64,000 bases of DNA, taken from contig NZ_PGGK01000010.1 in NCBI RefSeq assembly GCF_004745425.1, positions 29,580 through 93,579 of the forward strand. The letters are read 5' to 3'. The notes beneath the pieces were generated by a model. That model was not told the DNA's origin. It saw only the letters and a program-made list of their open reading frames with translations, and searched no databases. Positions 26,203 through 34,610 of the stretch are shown here, one piece after another. Position 1 is the stretch's first letter. Every line of letters starts with the position of its first letter. Both the position numbers and the translations under genes were made by a program. Source of the stretch: Methanolobus halotolerans. GTDB taxonomy: Archaea; Halobacteriota; Methanosarcinia; Methanosarcinales; Methanosarcinaceae.

Positions 26203-26219
26203 TTCTGTAGAAAATCTAT
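26203..26219. repeat. Possible solo relic of the MITE/IS left terminal repeat
   Basis: TTCTGTAGAAAATCTAT matches the left end of the MITE at 12167-12183 in 16 of 17 positions. The terminal GG is not present, and no second end or target duplication is seen, so it is at best a decayed end. Confidence 0.3.
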
Positions 26220-26264
26220 GCCCTGAAAAACAATGAGGCAAGCTTATGCAGACGTTAAAAAAAG

Positions 26265-26285
26265 TTGTTGTAATTATTACAACAA
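26265..26285 (-). terminator. Hairpin terminator after cfbA
   Basis: Perfect 9-bp stem TTGTTGTAA/TTACAACAA with a three-base loop. Read on the minus strand it comes 12 bases after the cfbA stop and is followed by a run of six to seven T, the form of an intrinsic terminator. Confidence 0.7.
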
Positions 26286-26297
26286 AGATGAATAACT

Positions 26298-26693
26298 TCA
26301 GAGAACTTCCTGTGCTCTCTTGAAAATAAGTTCTGCAATGAGCTTGTCGCTTCCAAGAGGTTTTGCGTAGACGATCTTGACCTTCTGTCCGTCAAATTCG
26401 ATTTCACCTTCGTTTGTCTCAGGATCAAGTTTGAGAATCTCTGGGATATCTTTTGTGATGTGAATGCCGGATGCAAGGAAGACAGGTGCAGCAGCTATTG
26501 TTGTTACTCCTGTGCCTTCAAAGGACTGAAGTGCTTCTTCAACTGTAGGCTCGCTGTTCTCCATAAAGCCTGCCTTTACGATGTACTCAGGATGGTTCCC
26601 TGAGATCATATTTGCGATCTCAGTTACAACCTGGTTGTTGTAAGGTAATCTACTACCGTGCCCAATAGCTAAAATTCCGATTTTTTCGCTCAT
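26298..26693 (-). CDS. cfbA: CfbA/CbiX-S, sirohydrochlorin nickel (cobalt) chelatase
   Basis: A 131-residue small CbiX-type class II chelatase. [16 protein letters not shown] carries the N-terminal metal-binding His at residue 12, and a second His (HITKDI) is at about residue 77, the two catalytic histidines of the family. In methanogens this short form inserts nickel into sirohydrochlorin as the first committed step to coenzyme F430, and can also insert cobalt for corrinoids. Nearby fmd genes fit a methanogenesis context, although no other cfb genes are in the window. Confidence 0.92.
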   Translation of the reverse strand: MSEKIGILAIGHGSRLPYNNQVVTEIANMISGNHPEYIVKAGFMENSEPTVEEALQSFEGTGVTTIAAAPVFLASGIHITKDIPEILKLDPETNEGEIEFDGQKVKIVYAKPLGSDKLIAELIFKRAQEVL

Positions 26694-26835
26694 GATATAT
26701 CCTTCTTTTTAAATGCTAGTATTATTCTTAATCATAAATGTGTTACTTAACGAGGGTTTAGTATGGGATTATATGATATAATGTTTTTGATTTCAGTGTT
26801 AACTGTGGCTGTTATTTTAGTATGCTTCATGAAGG

Positions 26836-27657
26836 TCAGATTATCTGCTCTTCCCCTGAGTATACATACAGGTTTCTTTCCCTCACAAAAGCCGCCAGAG
26901 TTATGCCGGCTTCGCGTGCGAGCTCCACAGCCTCGCGCACGGTGGCTCCCTTACTCGCAACAAGGGGGAAACCTGCGTTAACTGCTTTTGATACCATCGT
27001 GGAGGCAAGCCGACCTGTGGTTACCAGGGCGCATCTGGAAAGATTTGTTTTATTGAGCAGGGCCTTGCCAACGGCCTTGTCTACAGAACATGCCCTCCCC
27101 ACATCCTCGCAAAAGCAGAGTACTTTTCCCTGGTCGTTGCAGACAATAGATGTATGGGTTCCTCCGGTCCTGTGCCAGACCCTTCCTACTTCTTTTAACT
27201 GGCCTACTGCACGGATGATTGCATCAGTGGTAAAATATGTACCGGAATCAATATGTTTGACAACATCCTTGCGGTATGATGTGGTTCCGCATCTCTCAAG
27301 GTGTGTCAGTTCTTCCAGTTCAGGAGTATTGATCTCAATCTCACATGAAATAGATCTGTCTTCTATACTGACGGAATCTATTTTAGTATGAGGTTCTATG
27401 AATCCCTCACAAACGAGAAATCCCAGAGCAAGCTCTTCGAGTTCTTTCGGACTTGCAAAAAAAGTGGTTACATGAACGTTGTTTACGAAAAGATCAAACC
27501 TTTTCTCCAGAATGACGTCCACATTGATGTGTTGTTTGTTGTTACCAGTGATCTCTAGGCACTCCATTGGTGCATAAAAGGGAGAGGAAATATTTTCCTC
27601 ATCCTTTCGGAAGACCTCGGTCTTCCTGTTCCTCTCTGAGTACCGTTTCTCACTCAT
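26836..27657 (-). CDS. fdhD: FdhD-like sulfur carrier for the Mo/W cofactor enzyme
   Basis: A 273-residue FdhD homologue. Recognisable are ELALGFLVCEGFI, the EDVGRACSVDKAVGKAL segment (usually EDVGRHNAVDK) and TTGRLASTMVSKAVNAGFPL. FdhD takes sulfur from a cysteine desulfurase to the bis-pterin cofactor of formate dehydrogenase-type enzymes. Its ATG overlaps the fmdB stop (ATGA), so it is the last gene of the fmd operon, and its client is most likely FmdB. The CxxC of the E. coli protein is reduced to a single cysteine here (RCGTTSY). Confidence 0.92.
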   Translation of the reverse strand: MSEKRYSERNRKTEVFRKDEENISSPFYAPMECLEITGNNKQHINVDVILEKRFDLFVNNVHVTTFFASPKELEELALGFLVCEGFIEPHTKIDSVSIEDRSISCEIEINTPELEELTHLERCGTTSYRKDVVKHIDSGTYFTTDAIIRAVGQLKEVGRVWHRTGGTHTSIVCNDQGKVLCFCEDVGRACSVDKAVGKALLNKTNLSRCALVTTGRLASTMVSKAVNAGFPLVASKGATVREAVELAREAGITLAAFVRERNLYVYSGEEQII

Positions 27658-28961
27658 GCTTCCTTTTTGGCCTTTATCTTTTCAAAGAGCATCTTGAGGG
27701 TTTCTTCGTTGCTCTTTGTCTCGGAAAAAGGAGAGTCTGTGAACGGTTCGAAGTGTATCGGCACGTTATCGAGCCTGTAGAAGGTACCGTCACATTCCAT
27801 TGCATCTATAACACCTGGCAGTACAACATCCGATGCGGTTGTTGTAGGACATGGTGCGATATCGACACAGACCATTGGGATCTCGGCGAGATACTTTGCA
27901 CAGTCTGCAGGTATGTGGTTTACAAGATCTGCTGACATGACAAATGCTGCATCGACATCCTTCTCCCTGAGCAGGTCCACGGTCGTGGTCTCTCCGGGGT
28001 TGTACCTTGGGTATCCCTTCATGAAGTCAACACCGAACGGGTAACCATAGAGGTAGGATGCAAGCTGGTTGAATCCCGCCACATTACAGTGACCTCTGAG
28101 CGCACCGATGTTACACTTTGTATAGTTGTTCATTTCCTTCACAAAGTTCAGTGCAATCTCTATATTTCTATGCTTTCCGTATGAGGATGAGACTCCAAGA
28201 CCTACGTAGATAGCAACGAAGTTTGATTCTTTCATCATCTCAACGGTCTGTTTCATGACGGAAAGAGGTATTCCTGTGATATCTTCAACGGATGGATGTG
28301 GTTCCTTGCCGTTAAGGATGGTGAACAGAGCACTGAGCAGTTCGTAGTCGGTGTTCGGGTTGAGCTGCATATGCAGATCGGATGCTGTGGCTGTCGGGGT
28401 TACTCTGGGATCCACAGTAACGAGTTTCCTGTCAAATCTTCCTCTCTTTGTCCAGTAACCTCTCGGGAAAACACCGTACTTTGACATGTGCCTTGGCATG
28501 GATTCCAGTGCATTGACACCCCAATAGACTATCATGTCAGCCCTGTTCTTTGCCTGACCGGCTGTAGCTCCTACCATGCCGGATTCCTGTATTCCCATAA
28601 CGGTTGGTCCGTGGCAGATAGTTGCATTGGAGTCTGCTACACCGCCAAGGTATTCAGCAATATGCATCCCTACTTCCTGGGCTTCGCATGATGTCTCACT
28701 TCCAAGGAAGAAGAGTGGACGCTTTGCATTGACCAGGATCTCTGCTGCTCTATCAAGGGATTCTTCCCAACTGACATCTTTGACCTTGCCGTTCTCTCGG
28801 ATCGTGGGTTTTAAGATCCTGTGATGGCTCACGATTTCCTGGAATTTGGCGTTACCCATTTTACATGCGTTCTGAACGTCTATTGAACCTTCTTTGAGTT
28901 CAACCTGAATATCATCACATGAACCTCCGCAGACAGGGCAGATAATGTTCTTGTAGACCAT
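27654..28961 (-). CDS. fmdB: Formylmethanofuran dehydrogenase subunit B (catalytic)
   Basis: A 435-residue catalytic subunit of the molybdopterin oxidoreductase family. Four cysteines for a [4Fe-4S] cluster lie at 8, 11, 15 and 33. Cys116 in SNATICHGPT is the expected Mo/W ligand (cysteine, not selenocysteine). The enzyme reduces CO2 to formate, which FmdA condenses with methanofuran, or runs in reverse when methyl groups are oxidised. The ATG at 28961 is chosen because GGGAGGTG lies 6 bases before it; a GTG 9 bases upstream falls inside that ribosome-binding site. Gene order F-A-C-D-B matches the Mo-type fmd operon of Methanosarcina barkeri; Mo versus W use cannot be read directly. Confidence 0.95.
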   Translation of the reverse strand: MVYKNIICPVCGGSCDDIQVELKEGSIDVQNACKMGNAKFQEIVSHHRILKPTIRENGKVKDVSWEESLDRAAEILVNAKRPLFFLGSETSCEAQEVGMHIAEYLGGVADSNATICHGPTVMGIQESGMVGATAGQAKNRADMIVYWGVNALESMPRHMSKYGVFPRGYWTKRGRFDRKLVTVDPRVTPTATASDLHMQLNPNTDYELLSALFTILNGKEPHPSVEDITGIPLSVMKQTVEMMKESNFVAIYVGLGVSSSYGKHRNIEIALNFVKEMNNYTKCNIGALRGHCNVAGFNQLASYLYGYPFGVDFMKGYPRYNPGETTTVDLLREKDVDAAFVMSADLVNHIPADCAKYLAEIPMVCVDIAPCPTTTASDVVLPGVIDAMECDGTFYRLDNVPIHFEPFTDSPFSETKSNEETLKMLFEKIKAKKEA

Positions 28962-28962
28962 T

Positions 28963-29352
28963 TTATTCACCTCCCATATACAGCTTCAGGACTATTTCCT
29001 CGGCGCTGAGGACCTCTTCATTGGTAGGTTCAACAGTAACGGGGCTTCCTTTATAACGTGGTGAACCCGTGGAGAAAGTGTCTGGCTCGACAACCACATT
29101 GGCCCATATCGACCTTGGTATGAATACGTGACCGGACATCATTGCTTCAGTAACCTTCGGGTAAACTGCAACCATGTGCTTTCCATCTCTGGATATTACA
29201 GCAACTTTCTCGGGGCATCCGAGAATTGCATAGTCCTCTGCACACATCCAGCAGACAGCACATTCTTTTGTGTATTCTTCGGAGTACTTGTTACCACCTT
29301 TGGCGAGTTTGCCTTCGTTGATAGTACTTCCTGTATTGAGTAATGCTTGCAT
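28963..29352 (-). CDS. fmdD: Formylmethanofuran dehydrogenase subunit D
   Basis: A 129-residue molydop-binding subunit that completes the pterin-cofactor site together with FmdB; in other oxidoreductases the two are one chain. The start at 29352 (MQALLNTGSTINEGKLAKG) has GAGGTGAT just upstream; the longer open frame further upstream runs into fmdC and is not family-like. Conserved segments are GCPEKVAVIS, VFIPRSIWANVVV and SPRYKGSPVTVEP. It ends one base before the fmdB start region. Confidence 0.94.
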   Translation of the reverse strand: MQALLNTGSTINEGKLAKGGNKYSEEYTKECAVCWMCAEDYAILGCPEKVAVISRDGKHMVAVYPKVTEAMMSGHVFIPRSIWANVVVEPDTFSTGSPRYKGSPVTVEPTNEEVLSAEEIVLKLYMGGE

Positions 29353-29362
29353 GAATATCACC

Positions 29363-30172
29363 TCAAAGACACTCATTATTCGTACAGGAAACATACAGTG
29401 TGCCTTTTCCCTTCTGTGGGATGGCGTAGTCTCCTGTGAATTTCTTGTATTCGCCAAAACACTCGATGTCATTGAACTTGAGATCTGACTCAACTTCTGC
29501 CAGTTCGAAGCCCGGAGTGAATCTCTCAATGGTACCTCCGACAACGATAGTGCCGCCTGTCATCTCTGCTCCAACTGCTCTGGTAGCGTTTCCTTTTACA
29601 ACGATAAGACCGCCATTTATACGGATCCCGCAGAAGTGCTTGACATTGCCGCCAATAATGATCTCTCCTCCGCTGATACCGCCACCAACCTGGTTGATGG
29701 CATCACCGTCAATGACTATGCGTCCACCGGTCATACCATTCCAGCTGCCTCTGTATGCGGAACCAACGTGATCCTTTGTATTTCCTTTAATATGAAGCAG
29801 GCCGCCCTTCATTTCCATTCCTGGCCAGGAATCGGTATCGCCTTCAACAATGATCTCTCCGCCTTTCATATCTGCACCTACATGCATGCCAGTCGAGCCT
29901 TTGACGAGGATCCTTCCGGCGGTCATACCTTCACCTATACGCTTGACCCGTGTGACATCGCCGTCTATGATAATGCTGGTTTTTTCTGCAGAAGCCGCAC
30001 CATCTCCCTTTACTTCAAAATAGTTAGAGAGAGGGTATTCCTGCGGTCCCTGCCAGACAAGCAGCTGCCCGATCTCCTGGGCATTCTTACCGGCAAAGTT
30101 GTCAGGTGTGATAACTTCACCTTCAACTGTCAGATTGAAGTTACCTGTTGGTTTAAGAATTACTTCTGCCAT
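29363..30172 (-). CDS. fmdC: Formylmethanofuran dehydrogenase subunit C
   Basis: A 269-residue protein built of GXGXG-type beta-helix repeats (about residues 70-220: G-x-x-G-A-x-M-x-G-G patterns such as HVGADMKGGEIIVEGD and AVGAEMTGGTIVVGG), like the C-terminal domain of glutamate synthase. In the enzyme complex it is a structural subunit near the channel that carries formate between the B and A active sites. GAGGTG precedes the ATG. It is spaced 4 bases from fmdA and 10 from fmdD. Confidence 0.95.
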   Translation of the reverse strand: MAEVILKPTGNFNLTVEGEVITPDNFAGKNAQEIGQLLVWQGPQEYPLSNYFEVKGDGAASAEKTSIIIDGDVTRVKRIGEGMTAGRILVKGSTGMHVGADMKGGEIIVEGDTDSWPGMEMKGGLLHIKGNTKDHVGSAYRGSWNGMTGGRIVIDGDAINQVGGGISGGEIIIGGNVKHFCGIRINGGLIVVKGNATRAVGAEMTGGTIVVGGTIERFTPGFELAEVESDLKFNDIECFGEYKKFTGDYAIPQKGKGTLYVSCTNNECL

Positions 30173-30176
30173 GTAA

Positions 30177-31931
30177 TTACACCTCTGCGTCTATCTTGAT
30201 GGGAGTCGGGTTTGCAAGGTACTTATCCGGTGTCGGGTAGTTGTTGAAACCGATAGTATAGTACTTGAACCAGTTCTTGACATCATCAAGCATGTTCTTC
30301 TCATCGTCTGCACTGGTTGATATGTCAGTGTAGTATGTCTTCTTTTCAGGTATTGCAACTATCTCACCCTTCTGAGAAACTACCTGACCTTCTTTGATGG
30401 TGTAGGCGGCGTTCTCAAAGCCTCTTATGATACTCTCATAATCGCTTACCTCGAGTTTTGTAGGATCGATGTCATATATTGCTACATCTCCGTCCGCGCC
30501 TATGCCAAGGGTGCCTTTGCTGTGTGACATACCAATGGTCCTTGCAGAGTTTGCACGGGTTATGGTGGCTATGTCATAGAGTGACATCTCCCTTGCCTCG
30601 GCACTCAGGTCGGTCCTGTCCTGTGCCCACTTGTGGCATTCGTTGAAGGTATCCTGTCTTGCCTTATTTGACATAAGCCAGGCAATTACCTGCGGGTACT
30701 TTATGAATGGTCCGCCATTGGGGCTATCTGTTGTCATAATAACCTTCCAGGGGTCGTCCACGTAGAGCAATACCTCAAGACCCATTGCCCACTGTACACT
30801 GTGTACAGGATTGTTCTTCAGGTATGTGAAAGGCAATACTCCTGAACCACATTCACACTCTACATCGGTGTTGGACCATTTGTGTCCGGTCAGTACATAG
30901 AGGTCGTGGATCGCAGGACCGTCACCGGTCATTACTGTTGCGTCACCGAACGGGACACACCCACTGTCCATTACAACATGCTCATGGTTGTTCACATAGT
31001 CGGTGATTCCTTTTACTCCGGACTCGAAGTCTCTCCAGGATGTTCCGCCGAATGCATTGAACTGGCAGTGTGTAAGGTAAACGGATTCATGTCTTTTCGG
31101 GTTGACCTTTGTCTCAGCCCATTCGACACTTGTATTTGGCCTTGCCTTGACGGGCTTTGGTATTTTGAGCGAGTCCCTTGTGATCTCCCAGCAACCCGGA
31201 TGTCCCAGATTGTTTGCGTGCAGGTGCACCGGCATCGGGAATCCAAGCATCTCGTTGATCTCGGTGAGTCCTTTGATGATATCTTCAGGAGTGACCTCGA
31301 AATGAATGTTCGCCTGGTCAAGGGCACTTACATTCTCTCCCCATCCCCAGTTCTCTACACCGGCAGGGTTCACACATTTTATTCCGTAGGTCTTGTGTGT
31401 CTTCATCATCCAGGCAACGTATGCTGCAGCCTTTTCCATATCTCCTTCCTTGAGATATCTCATAAGGAACCAGTTATTTCCAAGAACCAGGTATCCACCC
31501 ATGTCCAGCATTGGAGTCGAGCGCATTTCCTCGTGTGTGTGGCGGGCTTCCATTGGTGGGACTGCTGCCTCAAAGACAGTTGTGTATCCCATTTTGGAAT
31601 ACTCATATCCTCCAAGGTATACTGAAGGCACACTATATCCACATCCGGAATGCGTGATCGGTGTTTTCTTCTGGTAGAATTTATAGTGGTCCTCCGGCCT
31701 CATCATCCTGCCGACGTTTACCTTTGCTCCTGCAACGTGTGAATGTGAGTCCACACCACCGGGCATTACGGTCTTGCCGCTCGCATCGATCTCCTTGGCA
31801 TCTTTCAGTTCTGAAGCGGAAAGTTCAGTAACAACTTTTCCGTTCCTGATGAAGATATCCATCTTGTCCCCATTGATCTCGTTGAGGGGGTCGAAAACAT
31901 GTCCATTTTTAATTGCTATAGTTCCAGCCAT
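30177..31931 (-). CDS. fmdA: Formylmethanofuran dehydrogenase subunit A (amidohydrolase)
   Basis: A 584-residue amidohydrolase-superfamily subunit that condenses formate and methanofuran (or hydrolyses formylmethanofuran) at a binuclear zinc site. Metal ligands are visible as GGVDSHSHVAG (about residue 59), PVHLHANNLGHPG, a later His in VYLTHCQFNAF and the catalytic Asp in MTTDSPNGG. A final GADGDVAIYDIDP is the typical end of the small beta domain. It begins one base after the fmdF stop region, in a tightly packed operon. Confidence 0.96.
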   Translation of the reverse strand: MAGTIAIKNGHVFDPLNEINGDKMDIFIRNGKVVTELSASELKDAKEIDASGKTVMPGGVDSHSHVAGAKVNVGRMMRPEDHYKFYQKKTPITHSGCGYSVPSVYLGGYEYSKMGYTTVFEAAVPPMEARHTHEEMRSTPMLDMGGYLVLGNNWFLMRYLKEGDMEKAAAYVAWMMKTHKTYGIKCVNPAGVENWGWGENVSALDQANIHFEVTPEDIIKGLTEINEMLGFPMPVHLHANNLGHPGCWEITRDSLKIPKPVKARPNTSVEWAETKVNPKRHESVYLTHCQFNAFGGTSWRDFESGVKGITDYVNNHEHVVMDSGCVPFGDATVMTGDGPAIHDLYVLTGHKWSNTDVECECGSGVLPFTYLKNNPVHSVQWAMGLEVLLYVDDPWKVIMTTDSPNGGPFIKYPQVIAWLMSNKARQDTFNECHKWAQDRTDLSAEAREMSLYDIATITRANSARTIGMSHSKGTLGIGADGDVAIYDIDPTKLEVSDYESIIRGFENAAYTIKEGQVVSQKGEIVAIPEKKTYYTDISTSADDEKNMLDDVKNWFKYYTIGFNNYPTPDKYLANPTPIKIDAEV

Positions 31932-31932
31932 T

Positions 31933-33039
31933 TTATAACTCCCTTTTCTTAAGTTTTATAGCATCTACAGGGCATATCATGGCACAAGCTCCGTCTGATC
32001 CGCATATACTCTGATCAACAACCTTAACCGTACCGTTCCTCACTTCAAGGAGTTTCTTACCGTCGACCTCATTGAGGTAACCGGCTCCGACTTCCCCGTC
32101 GCTTGCGTTCACAGGACATACTATGACACAATTTCCACATCCGAGGCATGCTTCCTCGTCGGTCTCCAGTACGGATGTGAGTGTTGGTCTTGGCATTTCC
32201 ACGTTAAGCAGCTTCTTCTCAAGGAGCCCCTTCTTTTCAACATCAGGTACAATAGCTGTCTTGGTAACTGTTATTGCATCTACAGGGCAGCACATATCGC
32301 AGGCGCCACAGTATATACATGCATCAGGGCGTTGTGCAACCTTGTCCACTCTCTGACCCGCTTCCCAGTCGGGGTTGAAAAGTGCATTACATGGGCAGGT
32401 ATCCACGCATGTTCTGCATGCGGTACAGGTATCCTCGTCCCTGTGCCATGTACCCTGGAATGGTTTTTCCACAGCAATAGCATCAACAGGGCATACTTCC
32501 ATACACCATCCACAGTGAATACAGCATTCCTGGTCTATTATCGTTTCACCATCAACACTTGCGCTTCCATCATCCGAAAGCCACTGTTTGACCTCTATGC
32601 AGCCCTGCGGACATATTTGCTCACAGAGTCCACAATGCACACAGTTGTCGCTGACAGTTGTATCTTTAAGAGCAACGCTGATGTAGCTGTTGTCATTTAC
32701 AGACTTTCCGGCCTGTCTCAGTTCAAGTGCGCCAGTCGGGCATGTCTTAGCACAGATCCCGCATAAAATGCAGAGTTCTTCCTGATTTTCTAGAAAATCC
32801 TTGTCTATAAGTCCTCTTGCAACGGCTCCTACTGAACCGATAACTAAAGAATCTTTAGGACATGCCGTGGTGCACGTTCCACAACCAATACATTTCTCAG
32901 GGATATATATCAGTTGCTTATCGTCTTTTACTCCAAACACTACTTCGTTCATCTGATCTCTCCGTAATCCTGCCTGTAACTCCAAATGCTTCTTCAGGTC
33001 GTTGCTGTTGACGGATACGTTATGCAAGCACTTAGGCAA
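31933..33039 (-). CDS. fmdF: Polyferredoxin subunit F of formylmethanofuran dehydrogenase
   Basis: A 368-residue polyferredoxin with eight Cys-rich cluster motifs, seven of the CxxCxxCxxxCP kind (for example CIGCGTCTTACP, CVHCGLCEQICP, CLGCGNCVIVCP) and one altered final one (CGSDGACAMICP). It relays electrons between ferredoxin or other donors and FmdB. The start is TTG at 33039, preceded by AAGGTGGAG; the next ATG is at residue 30, immediately before VVFGVKDD. It is the promoter-proximal gene. The fmdE gene that precedes fmdF in Methanosarcina barkeri is absent. Confidence 0.94.
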   Translation of the reverse strand: MPKCLHNVSVNSNDLKKHLELQAGLRRDQMNEVVFGVKDDKQLIYIPEKCIGCGTCTTACPKDSLVIGSVGAVARGLIDKDFLENQEELCILCGICAKTCPTGALELRQAGKSVNDNSYISVALKDTTVSDNCVHCGLCEQICPQGCIEVKQWLSDDGSASVDGETIIDQECCIHCGWCMEVCPVDAIAVEKPFQGTWHRDEDTCTACRTCVDTCPCNALFNPDWEAGQRVDKVAQRPDACIYCGACDMCCPVDAITVTKTAIVPDVEKKGLLEKKLLNVEMPRPTLTSVLETDEEACLGCGNCVIVCPVNASDGEVGAGYLNEVDGKKLLEVRNGTVKVVDQSICGSDGACAMICPVDAIKLKKREL

Positions 33040-33519
33040 AACTCCACCTTATAAGCGATCCGTAGAACGTTCCATTATTGAGCATTTTTTCTTTTCTTTG
33101 TGGCATGAATACGCCTTTTAAGGTAAACTCGATTATGCCGAATGTAAGAATCATCAAGTTAACCACAAATTCAATTCTAAATTATCGCGTCACTGATTTT
33201 GTTTCTCTTGAATTGTATTTCTTAGAGAATTGTAATTATAGTAACGCGTATTTGTTATAAAAGTATCGTTTATATCTGCTACTGTTCTATAACTTTTTCA
33301 CGGGGAATTTGCAATGAATGTTTGTGTTCTGCCGGAACAGGGATCATTCGCTGATTATATATACTACCTGAACCCCCATTTCCTATTGGGAAATATATAG
33401 ATGGATACAAAACCGAAACATTCCCGTATGCAGAATATTCTTTTTGCTGTCACTGGGCTCTTCTTTGGGGGCTCTTCTACCCGGGGACCTGCCCGAATAC
33501 GGGATAAGGAGCAATGTAT
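33040..33519. other. Divergent intergenic region: fmd promoter and DUF1638-like promoter
   Basis: 480 bases between fmdF (minus) and the gene at 33520 (plus). On the minus strand CTTTTATAAC at about 33253-33262 is a plausible TATA box for fmd, implying a leader of nearly 200 bases. On the plus strand TATATATACT at about 33355-33364 could serve the DUF1638-like gene. Small hairpins (ATTTCC/GGAAAT near 33379-33395) and a doubled GGCTCTTCT near 33454-33478 are present. I see no gene. Confidence 0.45.
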
Positions 33520-34062
33520 ATGTCATTGATGAGTATAATCGGTTGTGAGATATTTGCAAAGGAAATATCACAATTGCTTGGAAAAGATCGGGATATAGAA
33601 TGCCTTATTGTAATAAACGAAAAAAAATCGGATGTTGCAAAAGAATTTGATGAACTTGGGACTGCATATCAAAAATTATCGCCTGATATGTTGCCCCTGG
33701 GTCTGAAACAAAAAAAAGGATTCAATGTTATAGTGGATCTGCAAAGTGTTTCGCTGCATAATGACCAGTCAAAGGTGAAAAAAGAGACATATGAGAAAAT
33801 CAAGTTCTATGGTAAAGTTTCCAGCGGTGTACTTCTCCTGTATGATATTGGAAATGATACTTTTGCAGATGTTTATTCTGATTTTAAAAGGTCGCGCTTC
33901 CACATGATGACCCTGGGCGATACTGCGGGCAAAAACTCGGAGAAGGTGGAAGGCATAGGTTTTTGTATAGGTAACAGGACTGGTGGAGAAATTCCGGACC
34001 CTCTTATTCTTGAAGCATACGAAAGTTCTTATGTTCAGCTCAAGGAAAAACTTGTGATATAA
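33520..34062 (+). CDS. Short DUF1638-like protein lacking the family's cysteine motifs
   Basis: A 180-residue protein whose first half follows the DUF1638 pattern (MSLMSIIGCEIFAKEISQLL, then LIVINEKKS). The central motif is eroded: SSGVLLLYDIGND stands where relatives have DGILLFYGLCGN, and the DDC and PMW segments are missing. The start at 33520 is preferred to the ATG 6 bases earlier because AAGGAG lies 8 bases before it. It stands alone, divergent from fmd. It may be a regulatory or degenerate paralogue; homology is judged by eye and needs checking. Confidence 0.6.
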   Translation: MSLMSIIGCEIFAKEISQLLGKDRDIECLIVINEKKSDVAKEFDELGTAYQKLSPDMLPLGLKQKKGFNVIVDLQSVSLHNDQSKVKKETYEKIKFYGKVSSGVLLLYDIGNDTFADVYSDFKRSRFHMMTLGDTAGKNSEKVEGIGFCIGNRTGGEIPDPLILEAYESSYVQLKEKLVI

Positions 34063-34181
34063 AACTAGCAAACCACGCTATATGCTATATAAAATTATAA
34101 GATAGGATATTGAGGTCTTGTGATATACAAAACTGTCAGGTATTGTTAAAAAATTGAAATGGATAAAAACCGGTTTATATT

Positions 34182-34352
34182 TTATCCTTCGGCCAGTTTC
34201 ATCTCTTTCCCACAACAATTAAGTGTTATTTCACACTCATCTCCGCAACCACTACTGCACTCGCTGACGACTTCAAAAGTGATTCCACATTCTTCACAGC
34301 TAAACCGCTGTCCTTTCTTCATAACACTGCACGCATTAGTAGAAGGTACCAT
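34182..34352 (-). CDS. 56-residue cysteine-rich protein, desulforedoxin-like
   Basis: A short gene with start ATG at 34352, GGGGAG just upstream and stop at 34182-34184. The 56 residues contain nine cysteines, in FSCEECG, a central SECSSGCGDECE and a closing LNCCGKEMKLAEG. CxxC followed by CC-G-K-x-M is the pattern of desulforedoxin/rubredoxin-like iron or zinc sites. The extra Cys cluster in the middle could hold a second metal. It stands alone between two plus-strand genes. An electron carrier or zinc ribbon is likely; function unknown. Confidence 0.75.
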   Translation of the reverse strand: MVPSTNACSVMKKGQRFSCEECGITFEVVSECSSGCGDECEITLNCCGKEMKLAEG

Positions 34353-34610
34353 AATCTTACTCCCCCTGTAGTTTGTCCGAACAGGTTGTTTCCTGTTCTA
34401 TGAATTGTTTTCTCGTATTGTGTAATAAATGTATCTAATGTCTCATTACTCTATATCTTGTATTTCTGAAACTTTAAATAGCATATTGCCATCTATGTTG
34501 CAACACAGATATGGAAGAAACTCCGGTATCATCAAAGTAGCAGATATTAACTGATGGACTTTGTACATTGTTATATTGTTATCTTCGTTATCAAAAATGG
34601 TGCAGCAGTA

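Noticed and set aside
26763..27391. Plus-strand open frames across cfbA-fdhD spacing and fdhD
   Set aside because: They are antisense to fdhD and lack family resemblance; the hydrophobic start at 26763 runs straight into the antisense of a conserved gene.
34159..34371. Plus-strand open frame of 70 codons
   Set aside because: It is the antisense shadow of the cysteine-rich 56-residue gene on the minus strand, which has the better start signal and composition.
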